From contig DJRI01000102.1 in NCBI GenBank assembly GCA_002440045.1, forward strand, positions 1 through 11,833: a stretch of DNA of 11,833 nt. The letters run 5' to 3'. Of the stretch, positions 6,622 to 11,833 are shown one piece after another. Position numbers and translations under genes: made by a program. This stretch comes from Ruminococcaceae bacterium UBA6364 (lineage in GTDB: Bacteria; Bacillota; Clostridia; Oscillospirales; Acutalibacteraceae). The notes beneath the pieces are model-generated. The model saw nothing but the letters and a program-made list of their open reading frames with translations, ran no database searches and was not told the DNA's origin. Positions within the stretch are counted from its first letter, which is position 1; each line of letters begins with the position of its first letter.

Positions 6622-7770
6622 TCAGTCAACGCGCTCAATATAGCCGCTTATTGCTTCCGCATACATATTGTCGTCCGTAACGGGCTTGAATCGGCTGCCG
6701 TCGTAGCTGTCGCTGAATCCGTTTGTTGCTTTATAAACCTCGTTTGTGTCGGTGTCATAAACGCGCTCGTATCCGAGAATTGCGTCGCTCTGCTTTTGGC
6801 TCATAATGTCCTGACTTTTGTTGCGGCTCTCCCATGACGCCATAAAGCCGTCCATAGTGGCGTTGAAATTTGCGCTTATCTGCTTTGAAAGCGCAACCTT
6901 TTCGTTGCTTGCGTTGTTTGCGGCGCTGACAAAGCTGTCGGAATAATCAAGGGAACTCATGCATTTTGTGAGAAGGTCCTCCCACTCTATAAACGTATCT
7001 TTTACTGCTGTTATTGCCACCACGTTGTATGCCATATAATATCCGCCGTCAACGGTTTCAAGCTGATAGCCCGAAACATTGCCGTTTGTAATTGTGAAAT
7101 TGCCGAAATCGGCAACAGAAGCCGCAAACAGGCCTTCGCCCTCTTTTGTGCCGTCCGAAAACGTTGCGCGCAAAAGCTCGTCGCCTAAAGAATATGATTT
7201 AAGAGGGCTTGTTGAAGGGAATCTTTCGGTTACGGCAAAATTATTGATTGTCGGAAACACATATCCTGCATATGAGGACTCTACCGCCGAAGCAAAGGCG
7301 ACATATTGAGGGAAGATTTGGAAAAATCCTTCTGTAGACGGGTTTTGAAGCACAGCGGCTTTTGTGAAAAGCGCCGCCTGCGTGTTGCCCATATTGTAGT
7401 TTTGCTGCCACGCCGCTTTGCCGGCTTCGCTGTGAAGAAGAATATCTGCTTTAAGCAAAATAAACATCTGGTTTATCGGCTCTGCGGGGTCATAAACGCG
7501 AATGCTGTGATAAATGTTTGTGCCGCCCGAGGTCACTTTCCAGCCTTTCGGAATGGTCATGGTGAAATCGGCGGTTTCGTATTTTTCCGTTTCTGCCGAT
7601 TTTGCCGTTGTTTGTGTTATTTTAATGTCCTTTTCGGTTTTTGCGGGCTTTTTTGTGCCTGACGGCGAGCTGCCGTCATTTATGCCGCCGCCACCGGAGC
7701 ACGAAGCGCTCAAAACCAAAAGAACGGCGCAAAGCAAAATGCAGAAAAGCTTTCTTTTTTTGAATGTCAT
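6622..7770 (-). CDS. Uncharacterised lipoprotein (PsbP/DcrB-like fold possible)
   Basis: Predicted surface-anchored lipoprotein of 382 residues. The N-terminus MTFKKRKLFC is followed by a hydrophobic stretch and lipobox LSASC, so Cys24 is the lipidation site. A Gly/Ser/Thr/Lys-rich linker (about 25-65) separates the anchor from the folded part, which opens with ADFTMTIPKGWKVT, reminiscent of PsbP/DcrB-type domains whose first strand reads -F-I-P-GW (weak resemblance). The remainder is rich in Ala, Ser and Asn with no motif I recognise. The start is ATG 7770, with AGGAG 9 nt upstream; a longer in-frame start at 7833 would overlap the upstream gene and place the signal peptide inside the protein. 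It is second in a two-gene operon, 26 nt after the upstream lipoprotein. Function unknown. Confidence 0.85.
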   Translation of the reverse strand: MTFKKRKLFCILLCAVLLVLSASCSGGGGINDGSSPSGTKKPAKTEKDIKITQTTAKSAETEKYETADFTMTIPKGWKVTSGGTNIYHSIRVYDPAEPINQMFILLKADILLHSEAGKAAWQQNYNMGNTQAALFTKAAVLQNPSTEGFFQIFPQYVAFASAVESSYAGYVFPTINNFAVTERFPSTSPLKSYSLGDELLRATFSDGTKEGEGLFAASVADFGNFTITNGNVSGYQLETVDGGYYMAYNVVAITAVKDTFIEWEDLLTKCMSSLDYSDSFVSAANNASNEKVALSKQISANFNATMDGFMASWESRNKSQDIMSQKQSDAILGYERVYDTDTNEVYKATNGFSDSYDGSRFKPVTDDNMYAEAISGYIERVD

Positions 7771-7796
7771 AGCTAACTCTCCTAAAATTAAATTTT

Positions 7797-8951
7797 TTAT
7801 TGACCGAGGTAGTCGAAATAAAAATTTGAGCAATCATATTTTTGATATTTGCCGTAGCCGTCCGCCATAACCTCTTCAATAGGCAAAAGCGTGTAATCGG
7901 TTGTTATTACATGGCTTGTGCAAATGTTCAAAACATCGCCGTAATATTTGCTTAAAAGCTCTGCCTTGCGAAGCGTAACAGGGCAGTTAAGGTGCTGTGA
8001 AGCGGGGAAGTACGGAGAAACAGACCCGTCCGGCGCTTTTTGCGCGGCTTCGTCACTGTCAGAAAGCGGTTTTTGTGAATAAACAATTTCATAAAACGCA
8101 CGGTCGGTCATAAGAATGTTTTTGTTAAAAAGTCTTATCGGCTTTTCATCGCCGATAAGCGACAAATCAAGGTCAAATGCTATGTATTCGCGCCAACCCA
8201 TATCGCGGTACCAATTCCACCCGGTGGTGTCTTTGTCAAGATACTGAGCACTGAAAATAATGCTTACGCGGCCATCCGAAAAGGCAATCATCGGGAAAAA
8301 GTCACCGTATATTTTATCGGCATTCAAAAACTCGGCGGTGCAGTCGTTAAGAGTTTTTCCGTCCTGAGAATAGCGGTAAACCTTTTTGAAAAGCGGATAT
8401 TTAGCTGTATCGAGGCTTGAAGACGAATAAGACGTTACGGGTACGGGCGAAGTCAGTTTATAAGCCGTGTTATCTTTAAAATATGCGGTGCAGTTTTCGC
8501 CGTCATATTCGGCTTCAAAATATAAAACATCGCTGCTCCCGGGAAGTGTGCCTACTTCAAGCACGTTTTTGCCGTTTGAAAGAGGGGCGTTGAAGTTGGC
8601 GCGATAAATTTTTCTGCCCGAAAGAAGAATTGCGTCAATATCCTTGCTGTAGCCGTGGTCAAGAAGAACGTCAAATTCGGCTTTTTTGTCGATAACGCCT
8701 TCACCGCCGATAACTTTTTTATAGTCGGAAGCGTTGAAAGCTATGCCGCGGCGTTTTAAAAGCTCTTCTTCAAGCGTTTTCGGCTCGGAAGTAATGCTTG
8801 CCGCAGTGGTTCCCACGTCACTTTTTAATGTGCCGCTTTCAACAGCGGTTTCGTTTTCGGTGCCTTTGCCTGTGCAGGCAGAAAGAAAAGCCGCAACAGA
8901 CAAAACAGACATTATTGCCGCTAAAGGGCGGCGAAGTATTTTAAATTTCAT
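7797..8951 (-). CDS. Uncharacterised lipoprotein, first gene of lipoprotein operon
   Basis: 384 residues. Signal peptide MKFKILRRPLAAIMSVLSV then AAFLSAC, with lipobox LSAC and Cys26 as the lipidation site. A Thr/Ser/Glu-rich linker follows. The body is globular and hydrophilic, rich in Asp, Tyr and Lys, and contains a segment with DKDTTGWNWYRDMGWREY. I do not recognise a family. The ATG at 8951 is preceded by AAGGGG at about 6 nt. An extended -10 promoter lies ~45 bp upstream. The second lipoprotein follows after 26 nt, so the two are very likely co-transcribed and may act together at the cell surface. There are no transporter or enzyme genes on the same strand to hint at a substrate. Confidence 0.85.
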   Translation of the reverse strand: MKFKILRRPLAAIMSVLSVAAFLSACTGKGTENETAVESGTLKSDVGTTAASITSEPKTLEEELLKRRGIAFNASDYKKVIGGEGVIDKKAEFDVLLDHGYSKDIDAILLSGRKIYRANFNAPLSNGKNVLEVGTLPGSSDVLYFEAEYDGENCTAYFKDNTAYKLTSPVPVTSYSSSSLDTAKYPLFKKVYRYSQDGKTLNDCTAEFLNADKIYGDFFPMIAFSDGRVSIIFSAQYLDKDTTGWNWYRDMGWREYIAFDLDLSLIGDEKPIRLFNKNILMTDRAFYEIVYSQKPLSDSDEAAQKAPDGSVSPYFPASQHLNCPVTLRKAELLSKYYGDVLNICTSHVITTDYTLLPIEEVMADGYGKYQKYDCSNFYFDYLGQ

Positions 8952-8993
8952 ATGTGCCCCTTTCCTGAATTTAAAACAGAATTTGCCATAAAA

Positions 8994-9002
8994 AGTATAA
9001 CA
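8994..9002 (-). promoter_or_regulatory. Extended -10 promoter of the lipoprotein operon
   Basis: Read on the - strand: TGT then TATACT (TG at 9002-9001, TATACT at 8999-8994), an extended -10. The -35 position holds only a poor ATATTC (9022-9017). The perfect palindrome at 9028-9057 lies directly upstream, where an activator or repressor might bind. Confidence 0.5.
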
Positions 9003-9022
9003 TATGAATATGCCGTGAATAT

Positions 9023-9057
9023 AAAAATTTCCGAAGTGTCAATTGACACTTCGGAAA
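9023..9057 (-). terminator. Perfect 30-bp palindrome with T-run on the minus strand
   Basis: Bases 9028-9057 are an exact palindrome, TTTCCGAAGTGTCAA followed by its reverse complement. On the - strand it is followed by TTTTT (9027-9023), so in RNA it makes a long hairpin plus T-run: a terminator for transcripts coming from the regulator gene at 9189-9827. On the + strand there is no T-run. As DNA it could also serve as an operator for the lipoprotein promoter next to it; both readings are possible. Confidence 0.6.
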
Positions 9058-9072
9058 CGCGGGACGGGATAT

Positions 9073-9117
9073 AAAAAACCTTGCACACAGGGGATAGATA
9101 TATCCGAAGCGTGCAAG
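9073..9117 (-). terminator. Rho-independent terminator downstream of the Xre-membrane regulator
   Basis: On the - strand CTTGCAC (9117-9111) pairs with GTGCAAG (9086-9080), with an inner GGATA/TATCC stem (9105-9101 and 9096-9092), followed by GTTTTTT (9079-9073). It lies 72 bp past the stop codon of the gene at 9189-9827. With the palindrome at 9023-9057 it forms two tandem terminators shielding the lipoprotein operon from read-through. Confidence 0.72.
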
Positions 9118-9139
9118 TCTGTAGCCTCAATATTATTTA

Positions 9140-9169
9140 ACAGCCGTGTACCGAACATTACGCGGCTGT
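9140..9169. other. Imperfect hairpin just past the Xre gene
   Basis: ACAGCCGTGT (9140-9149) pairs with ACGCGGCTGT (9160-9169) across a 10-nt loop. The one odd pair is U-G on + RNA but A-C on - RNA, so the structure is stronger when read on +. It abuts the direct repeat copy at 9166-9178. Role unknown. Confidence 0.45.
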
Positions 9170-9178
9170 GCAACTAAT
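9166..9178 (+). repeat. 13-bp direct repeat, copy 1
   Basis: CTGTGCAACTAAT, identical to 9945-9957. Similarity continues on the right: AGGCAGATT follows here, and AGGCGGGATT follows the second copy after a 9-nt insert. The two copies bracket the Xre regulator gene. Confidence 0.6.
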
Positions 9179-9188
9179 AGGCAGATTC

Positions 9189-9827
9189 TCATTCGACTCT
9201 CGTATGCCTAATCATTCTTATGATTTTTTTAATGCCCATCGACAGCAGAATTATAGCTAATTGAATAAACGCTATGACAGTTGCATACGGCAATCCGTAA
9301 TCAAACAGGTCGGAACAATAGATTGCACTGCCGATAAGCAATTCTGTTGCCGAAATCGGAATAAATATAAATTGCCACGCAGGCTTGATGTTTGAAAATG
9401 ACAACAGCAGGGCAGAAAGCGCTCCGCCGATTATTGCCATAAGAGGTACTGCCATTGCATCGGACTGTGTTGCGGTTAGCGGTACGGCAATGGTATAAAC
9501 CGCATTTAACAAAATGGCAGCAAGATACAATATTATTCGTACTGTGCGGAGTTTTTTGTCAGAGCTTTTTATTACTTCAACAAGAATTTCATCCGAGTTT
9601 TTGCTTTCTTCTTCTGTGATGTGTTCGCCTACAATCAATTCATTGACAGAAATGCCAAGCAGTTCGCACAAGGGGAGAAATAAGGATACATCGGGCATAT
9701 TTTTGCCTGTTTCCCAACGTGATACCGACTTGTTTGAAACCCCTAATTTTTCTGCAAATTCAATCTGCGTCAAGCCTTTTGCTTTGCGATTCTCTGCAAT
9801 GAATCTGCCGATTTTTTCTTGTTCCAT
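9189..9827 (-). CDS. Xre-family HTH regulator with four-helix membrane domain
   Basis: 212 residues. An N-terminal Cro/CI-type HTH (about residues 6-62: LTQIEFAEKLGVSNKSVSRW, then ETGKNMPDVSLFLPLCELLGISVNEL) binds DNA. A charged linker (about 68-94) leads to four hydrophobic segments near 97-117, 125-145, 150-171 and 178-200, ending in a basic tail. This is the well-known Firmicute layout of a DNA-binding domain anchored in the membrane, thought to sense membrane or envelope conditions; the ligand is unknown. The start ATG at 9827 has AAAGGAG about 9 nt upstream. It has its own promoter with a dyad between the -35 and -10, suggesting autorepression, and tandem terminators downstream. It is divergent from the TetR gene. 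Flanked by a 13-bp direct repeat. Confidence 0.9.
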   Translation of the reverse strand: MEQEKIGRFIAENRKAKGLTQIEFAEKLGVSNKSVSRWETGKNMPDVSLFLPLCELLGISVNELIVGEHITEEESKNSDEILVEVIKSSDKKLRTVRIILYLAAILLNAVYTIAVPLTATQSDAMAVPLMAIIGGALSALLLSFSNIKPAWQFIFIPISATELLIGSAIYCSDLFDYGLPYATVIAFIQLAIILLSMGIKKIIRMIRHTRVE

Positions 9828-9856
9828 AGCAACCGCTCCTTTCTGTTTTCACTGTC

Positions 9857-9885
9857 AATATAGCACGGTGCTGAAAAATTGTAAA
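9857..9885 (-). promoter_or_regulatory. Promoter of the Xre gene with an internal dyad operator
   Basis: Read on the - strand: TTTACA (9885-9880), 17-nt spacer, TATATT (9862-9857). The palindrome AGCACGGTGCT (9862-9872) sits in the spacer against the -10, the usual place for an Xre/Cro-type repressor site, so autoregulation is likely (inference). Confidence 0.7.
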
Positions 9886-9944
9886 GGACACAAAGCGAGA
9901 ATTGCCGAAATTGAGAGGGGATTTTGCTCTTTTAAAGGCGCCGA

Positions 9945-9957
9945 CTGTGCAACTAAT
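9945..9957 (+). repeat. 13-bp direct repeat, copy 2
   Basis: CTGTGCAACTAAT, identical to 9166-9178, 779 bp away. Its last three bases overlap the left arm of the hairpin at 9955-9976. Confidence 0.6.
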
Positions 9958-9976
9958 CCCGCTGATAGGCGGGATT
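9955..9976. other. Perfect 8-bp hairpin in the Xre-TetR intergenic region
   Basis: AATCCCGC (9955-9962) and GCGGGATT (9969-9976) pair around loop TGATAG. No long T-run follows on either strand. It lies upstream of both divergent genes, outside their core promoters; an operator or insertion scar are both possible. Confidence 0.4.
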
Positions 9977-10006
9977 TATCCGATTATCTTAACTTGCCGA
10001 CGCTTC

Positions 10007-10035
10007 TTGACAATTCTTGTTTTTTAATGTATAAT
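10007..10035 (+). promoter_or_regulatory. Full-consensus SigA promoter of the TetR gene
   Basis: TTGACA (10007-10012), 17-nt spacer, TATAAT (10030-10035): perfect at every consensus base. So strong a promoter before a repressor gene implies it is normally held down, in agreement with the operators overlapping it. Confidence 0.88.
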
Positions 10036-10061
10036 TCGAGTTATACATAATTCAAATTATA
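10030..10061. promoter_or_regulatory. Tandem palindromic operator over the TetR promoter
   Basis: Two copies of one 15-bp motif in direct tandem, 16 bp apart: ATAATTCGAGTTATA (10031-10045) and ATAATTCAAATTATA (10047-10061). Each is itself near-palindromic (ATAATT-CA-AATTAT is exact in the second). The first overlaps the -10 and the second covers the start of the transcript. This is the expected placement for autorepression by the adjacent TetR protein. Confidence 0.7.
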
Positions 10062-10075
10062 TATGAGGTGCGAAT

Positions 10076-10648
10076 ATGCCTGCAAAAACGAAAGTCACAA
10101 AAGAAATGATTATTGACGCCGCCTTTGCAATTGCCCGTGAAGCGGGTGCGGAAAACATCAACGCGCGGACCGTTTCGGAAAGGCTTAATTGCTCCACGCA
10201 GCCTATTATGTATCATTTCGCAACTATCAACGAATTGAAACGGGCTGTTTATTCGAAAGCTGACCTTTATCATTCGGAATATCTGATGAATACTAAAGAC
10301 AAGCCGAAAGGGGAGGCACTCGGAATCGGAATGAATTATATCCGTTTTGCAATCGAAGAACCATGCTTGTTTCGCTTTTTGTTTCAGTCAGATTATTTCG
10401 GCGGAAAGACCTTGCTTGAACTGATAGATGCCGACGAGCTTATTCCCGTTCTTTCGGCTATGAAAAGAGCATTGGGGGTCGATATGGAACAAACTAAAAA
10501 TATCTTTCTGAATGTTTTTCTGTTTGCTCACGGGTATGCAAGCATTATTGCCAACAATTCACTGAAATATGACGAGGAGATTATCAATTCTCAGTTGAAC
10601 CTTGCATACAAAGGTGCAATATTGGCGGCGCAAAAAGAAATGAAATAA
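10076..10648 (+). CDS. TetR/AcrR-family transcriptional repressor
   Basis: 190 residues, normal for the family. The N-terminal HTH domain spans about residues 8-56 (VTKEMIIDAAFAIAREAG, then INARTVSERLNCSTQPIMYH with FATINELKRAVY), with the recognition helix around residues 40-48. The C-terminal part is a helical ligand-binding domain (FAIEEPCLFRFLFQSDYFGG and onward) resembling the TetR_C/WHG type; its ligand cannot be told. The start ATG has GAGGTG (10065-10070) 5 nt upstream. It is driven by a full-consensus promoter overlapped by tandem palindromes, so self-repression is likely. The cysteine hydrolase gene begins 78 nt downstream on the same strand with no clear terminator between, so it is the probable regulated partner. 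Confidence 0.93.
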   Translation: MPAKTKVTKEMIIDAAFAIAREAGAENINARTVSERLNCSTQPIMYHFATINELKRAVYSKADLYHSEYLMNTKDKPKGEALGIGMNYIRFAIEEPCLFRFLFQSDYFGGKTLLELIDADELIPVLSAMKRALGVDMEQTKNIFLNVFLFAHGYASIIANNSLKYDEEIINSQLNLAYKGAILAAQKEMK

Positions 10649-10726
10649 AAAATGTACAAGGTTTGCGTTTGTGCCGCCGCCCTCACAAATGGTAAAAATA
10701 TGTCTTAAATTAGAGAGGCTTTTATT

Positions 10727-11221
10727 ATGAATAACAGCGCATTGGTCGTAATCGACCTGCAAAATGACATCACGAAAAACTACAAAGAAATCATTGAAAA
10801 AGTCAACGAGGCGATTGACCTTGCGGTTAAAAAGGGAATATATATCGTTTATATTCGTCATAACAACCTGTCAGTGGGAACAAGAACATTTAAGTCCGGT
10901 ACGCGCGGCGCGGAATTTGTTCCCGAAATGAAGGTTGTATCGGACTTTATCTTCACAAAGTCAAAAAGCAACGCCCTTACAAGCGAGGGGTTTGCGGCGT
11001 TTATCAAAGAAAACGGCATTAACGAGTTTTATATCGTCGGCGCGGACGCCGCAGCTTGCATCAAATCCACGTGCTTTAATATGGCGAAAAGCGGCTATAC
11101 CGTTCATGTTCTGTCAGACTGTATCACAAGCTATGACAAGAAAAAACTGCCCGAGATGCTTGCGTATTACGAAAGCAAGGGCTGCGAAGTAACAAAGCTT
11201 TCCGAGAGTTTTAAAAAATGA
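10727..11221 (+). CDS. Isochorismatase-like cysteine hydrolase
   Basis: 164 residues; small cytoplasmic hydrolase of the isochorismatase/nicotinamidase superfamily, whose members cleave amide or ether bonds in small molecules. The catalytic triad is visible: Asp10 in VVIDLQND, Lys78 in FTKSKSNAL, and Cys111 in GADAAACIKSTC. The usual cis-peptide position before the cysteine falls at Ala109-Ala110. The length is at the short end for the family, but all core elements are present. AGAGAGG lies 8 nt before the ATG. It sits 78 nt after the TetR gene, probably co-transcribed; between them is a small dyad TTTGTG/CACAAA (10668-10689) without a T-run. A TetR-controlled hydrolase suggests detoxification or turnover of a small amide. 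The exact substrate is unknown. Confidence 0.9.
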   Translation: MNNSALVVIDLQNDITKNYKEIIEKVNEAIDLAVKKGIYIVYIRHNNLSVGTRTFKSGTRGAEFVPEMKVVSDFIFTKSKSNALTSEGFAAFIKENGINEFYIVGADAAACIKSTCFNMAKSGYTVHVLSDCITSYDKKKLPEMLAYYESKGCEVTKLSESFKK

Positions 11222-11230
11222 AGACCGTAT

Positions 11231-11506
11231 ATGTGCTACAAGGAACTTGACAAGCGTTTTGCGGTAGTACACGGTAAGAAGATTACGAAAAAGGCCCGTG
11301 TAGAAGCGACCGTTCTTAATAGCCTGACCCCGCTTCCCAAAGCCGAGATTTGCAAAATCCTCCCCGATGTCAGTCCCACAACCGTTGAAGCCGTACTCGG
11401 CGCAATGGTCAAGAACCGTTCTGTGAAGCGTATCGGCGCAGGACGGGCGACGCGGTATATAAAAAGGCAAGGAAAGTCGAGAGATAATTCTCCCGACACG
11501 GTATAA
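11231..11506 (+). pseudogene. C-terminal winged-helix fragment of a Fic-family protein
   Basis: A 91-codon frame, MCYKELDKRF, then KKITKKARVEATVLNSL, KAEICKILPDVSPTTVEAVL and GAGRATRYIKR. This pattern (basic helix, then ILPDVSPTTVE, then KIG-GR-TRYI) matches the winged-helix tail that follows the Fic catalytic domain in many Clostridial Fic proteins. The Fic motif HPFxxGN and the rest of the ~250-residue catalytic domain are absent, and the upstream frame is closed by the stop of the hydrolase gene (in-frame TGA 11219-11221). There is no good ribosome binding site, so it is best seen as a stranded gene end, though a translated stand-alone DNA-binding domain is not excluded. Identity is from recalled family pattern. 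Confidence 0.6.
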
Positions 11507-11521
11507 TGTTTCGGTAAGGAG
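11502..11521 (+). promoter_or_regulatory. Possible -10 and ribosome binding site of the AraC gene
   Basis: A perfect TATAAT (11502-11507) overlaps the end of the preceding frame, but no convincing -35 lies 16-18 bp upstream. AAGGAG (11516-11521) is 9 nt before the ATG at 11531 and fixes that start. The promoter reading is tentative and the ribosome binding site is firm. Confidence 0.45.
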
Positions 11522-11530
11522 TTGAGAAGA

Positions 11531-11833
11531 ATGACGGAGCAGGTTTTGGCTGTCCAGCGTATGCAGGACTACATAGAAAAGAATAAAACAGAGGAAATCA
11601 ATCTGTCCGATCTTGCGCGGGCATCGCTGTTTTCCCCGTGGTATTCTTATCGGCTGTTCCGGGACTGCCTTGGGCTTACACCGACTGAGTATATCAGAAA
11701 ATACCGACTGACAGAAGCGGCAAAACAGCTGCAGAACGGCGAGGTCAAGGTCATCGACGCGGCGATGGATGCCGGTTTTACCAATGTGGATACCTTCACG
11801 CGAGCATTTTACCGGGAGTTCGGTCTGAACCCG
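11531..11833 (+). CDS. AraC-family regulator, N-terminal DNA-binding domain (3' end outside window)
   Basis: 101 codons are visible, MTEQVLAVQRMQDYIEKN onward, open to the window edge. Both HTH motifs of the AraC/XylS domain are present: the first around LSDLARASLFSPWYSYRLFR (residues 25-44), the linker helix GLTPTEYIRKYRL (48-60), and the second around VIDAAMDAGFTNVDTFTRAF (74-93), then YREFGLNP. The HTH domain comes first in the protein, the arrangement of Rob/GyrI-type AraC proteins that carry a C-terminal effector-binding domain, likely here but not visible. The start has AAGGAG at 9 nt. It appears richer in G and C than the TetR gene, consistent with a different recent origin (impression, not measured). 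Confidence 0.93.
   Translation, partial: MTEQVLAVQRMQDYIEKNKTEEINLSDLARASLFSPWYSYRLFRDCLGLTPTEYIRKYRLTEAAKQLQNGEVKVIDAAMDAGFTNVDTFTRAFYREFGLNP

Noticed and set aside
7771..7833. In-frame N-terminal extension of the second lipoprotein to 7833
   Set aside because: It overlaps the end of the upstream gene, and the true signal peptide with charged N-terminus and lipobox begins at ATG 7770 behind AGGAG.
9061..9188. Possible riboswitch or small RNA from the dense hairpins
   Set aside because: The main structure is explained as a minus-strand terminator with T-run, and no known riboswitch core was recognisable.
9166..9957. CRISPR-like direct repeats
   Set aside because: Only two copies 779 bp apart enclosing a gene; no array or spacers.
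9514..10050. Plus-strand open frame across the Xre gene start and the intergenic region
   Set aside because: It runs opposite the clear HTH coding sequence and through promoters and repeats; no family likeness.
10668..10689. Terminator between the TetR and hydrolase genes
   Set aside because: The TTTGTG/CACAAA dyad is short with a 10-nt loop and no T-run; read-through is more likely.

Overview
The window looks like a chromosomal segment from a low-to-mid GC Gram-positive anaerobe of the class Clostridia, plausibly an Oscillospiraceae/Ruminococcaceae-type gut bacterium. This is an inference from several things: strong AGGAGG- or GGTGAT-type Shine-Dalgarno sites, GTG and TTG starts, consensus SigA-type promoters, an IleS of the long lysine-type KMSKSKGN class, two GPH-family symporters, two lipobox lipoproteins, and SH3b and AAA ATPase remnants typical of gut Firmicutes. 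No rRNA, tRNA, CRISPR array or intact insertion sequence was seen.

Layout. (1) 1-1556 (+): the C-terminal half of isoleucyl-tRNA synthetase, closed by a bidirectional terminator. (2) 1630-4477: a GPH-type symporter (-) and a glycerate 2-kinase (+), transcribed divergently from back-to-back consensus promoters. Together they suggest uptake of a sugar or sugar acid whose breakdown releases glycerate, which is phosphorylated to 2-phosphoglycerate for lower glycolysis. (3) 4478-5067: a gene graveyard. A good promoter and ribosome binding site lead into the first ~37 codons of an AAA ATPase, which is abruptly joined to a decayed SH3b domain (one frameshift, one nonsense codon). (4) 5068-6540 (+): a second GPH symporter with its own promoter and a TTG start. 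(5) 6622-8951 (-): a two-gene operon of uncharacterised lipoproteins, convergent with the symporter and sharing a strong bidirectional terminator with it. (6) 8952-9188: a non-coding stretch dense in hairpins, including a perfect 30-bp palindrome and a minus-strand terminator. (7) 9189-11833: an accessory-looking regulator cluster, made up of an Xre-type HTH protein fused to four membrane helices (-), a TetR repressor (+) with a likely tandem autoregulatory operator, an isochorismatase-like cysteine hydrolase (+), a stranded Fic-protein C-terminal winged-helix fragment (+), and the start of an AraC-family regulator (+, cut by the window edge).

How it works together. The left two-thirds are housekeeping and carbohydrate uptake genes. 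The right third looks like small signal-responsive units gathered by transfer or rearrangement, with a 13-bp direct repeat on either side of the Xre gene and truncated gene pieces. I did not find a clearly new multi-gene system. The most informative non-routine signals are the chimeric ATPase/SH3b remnant, the tandem operator over the TetR promoter, and the repeat and hairpin structures around the Xre-membrane regulator.
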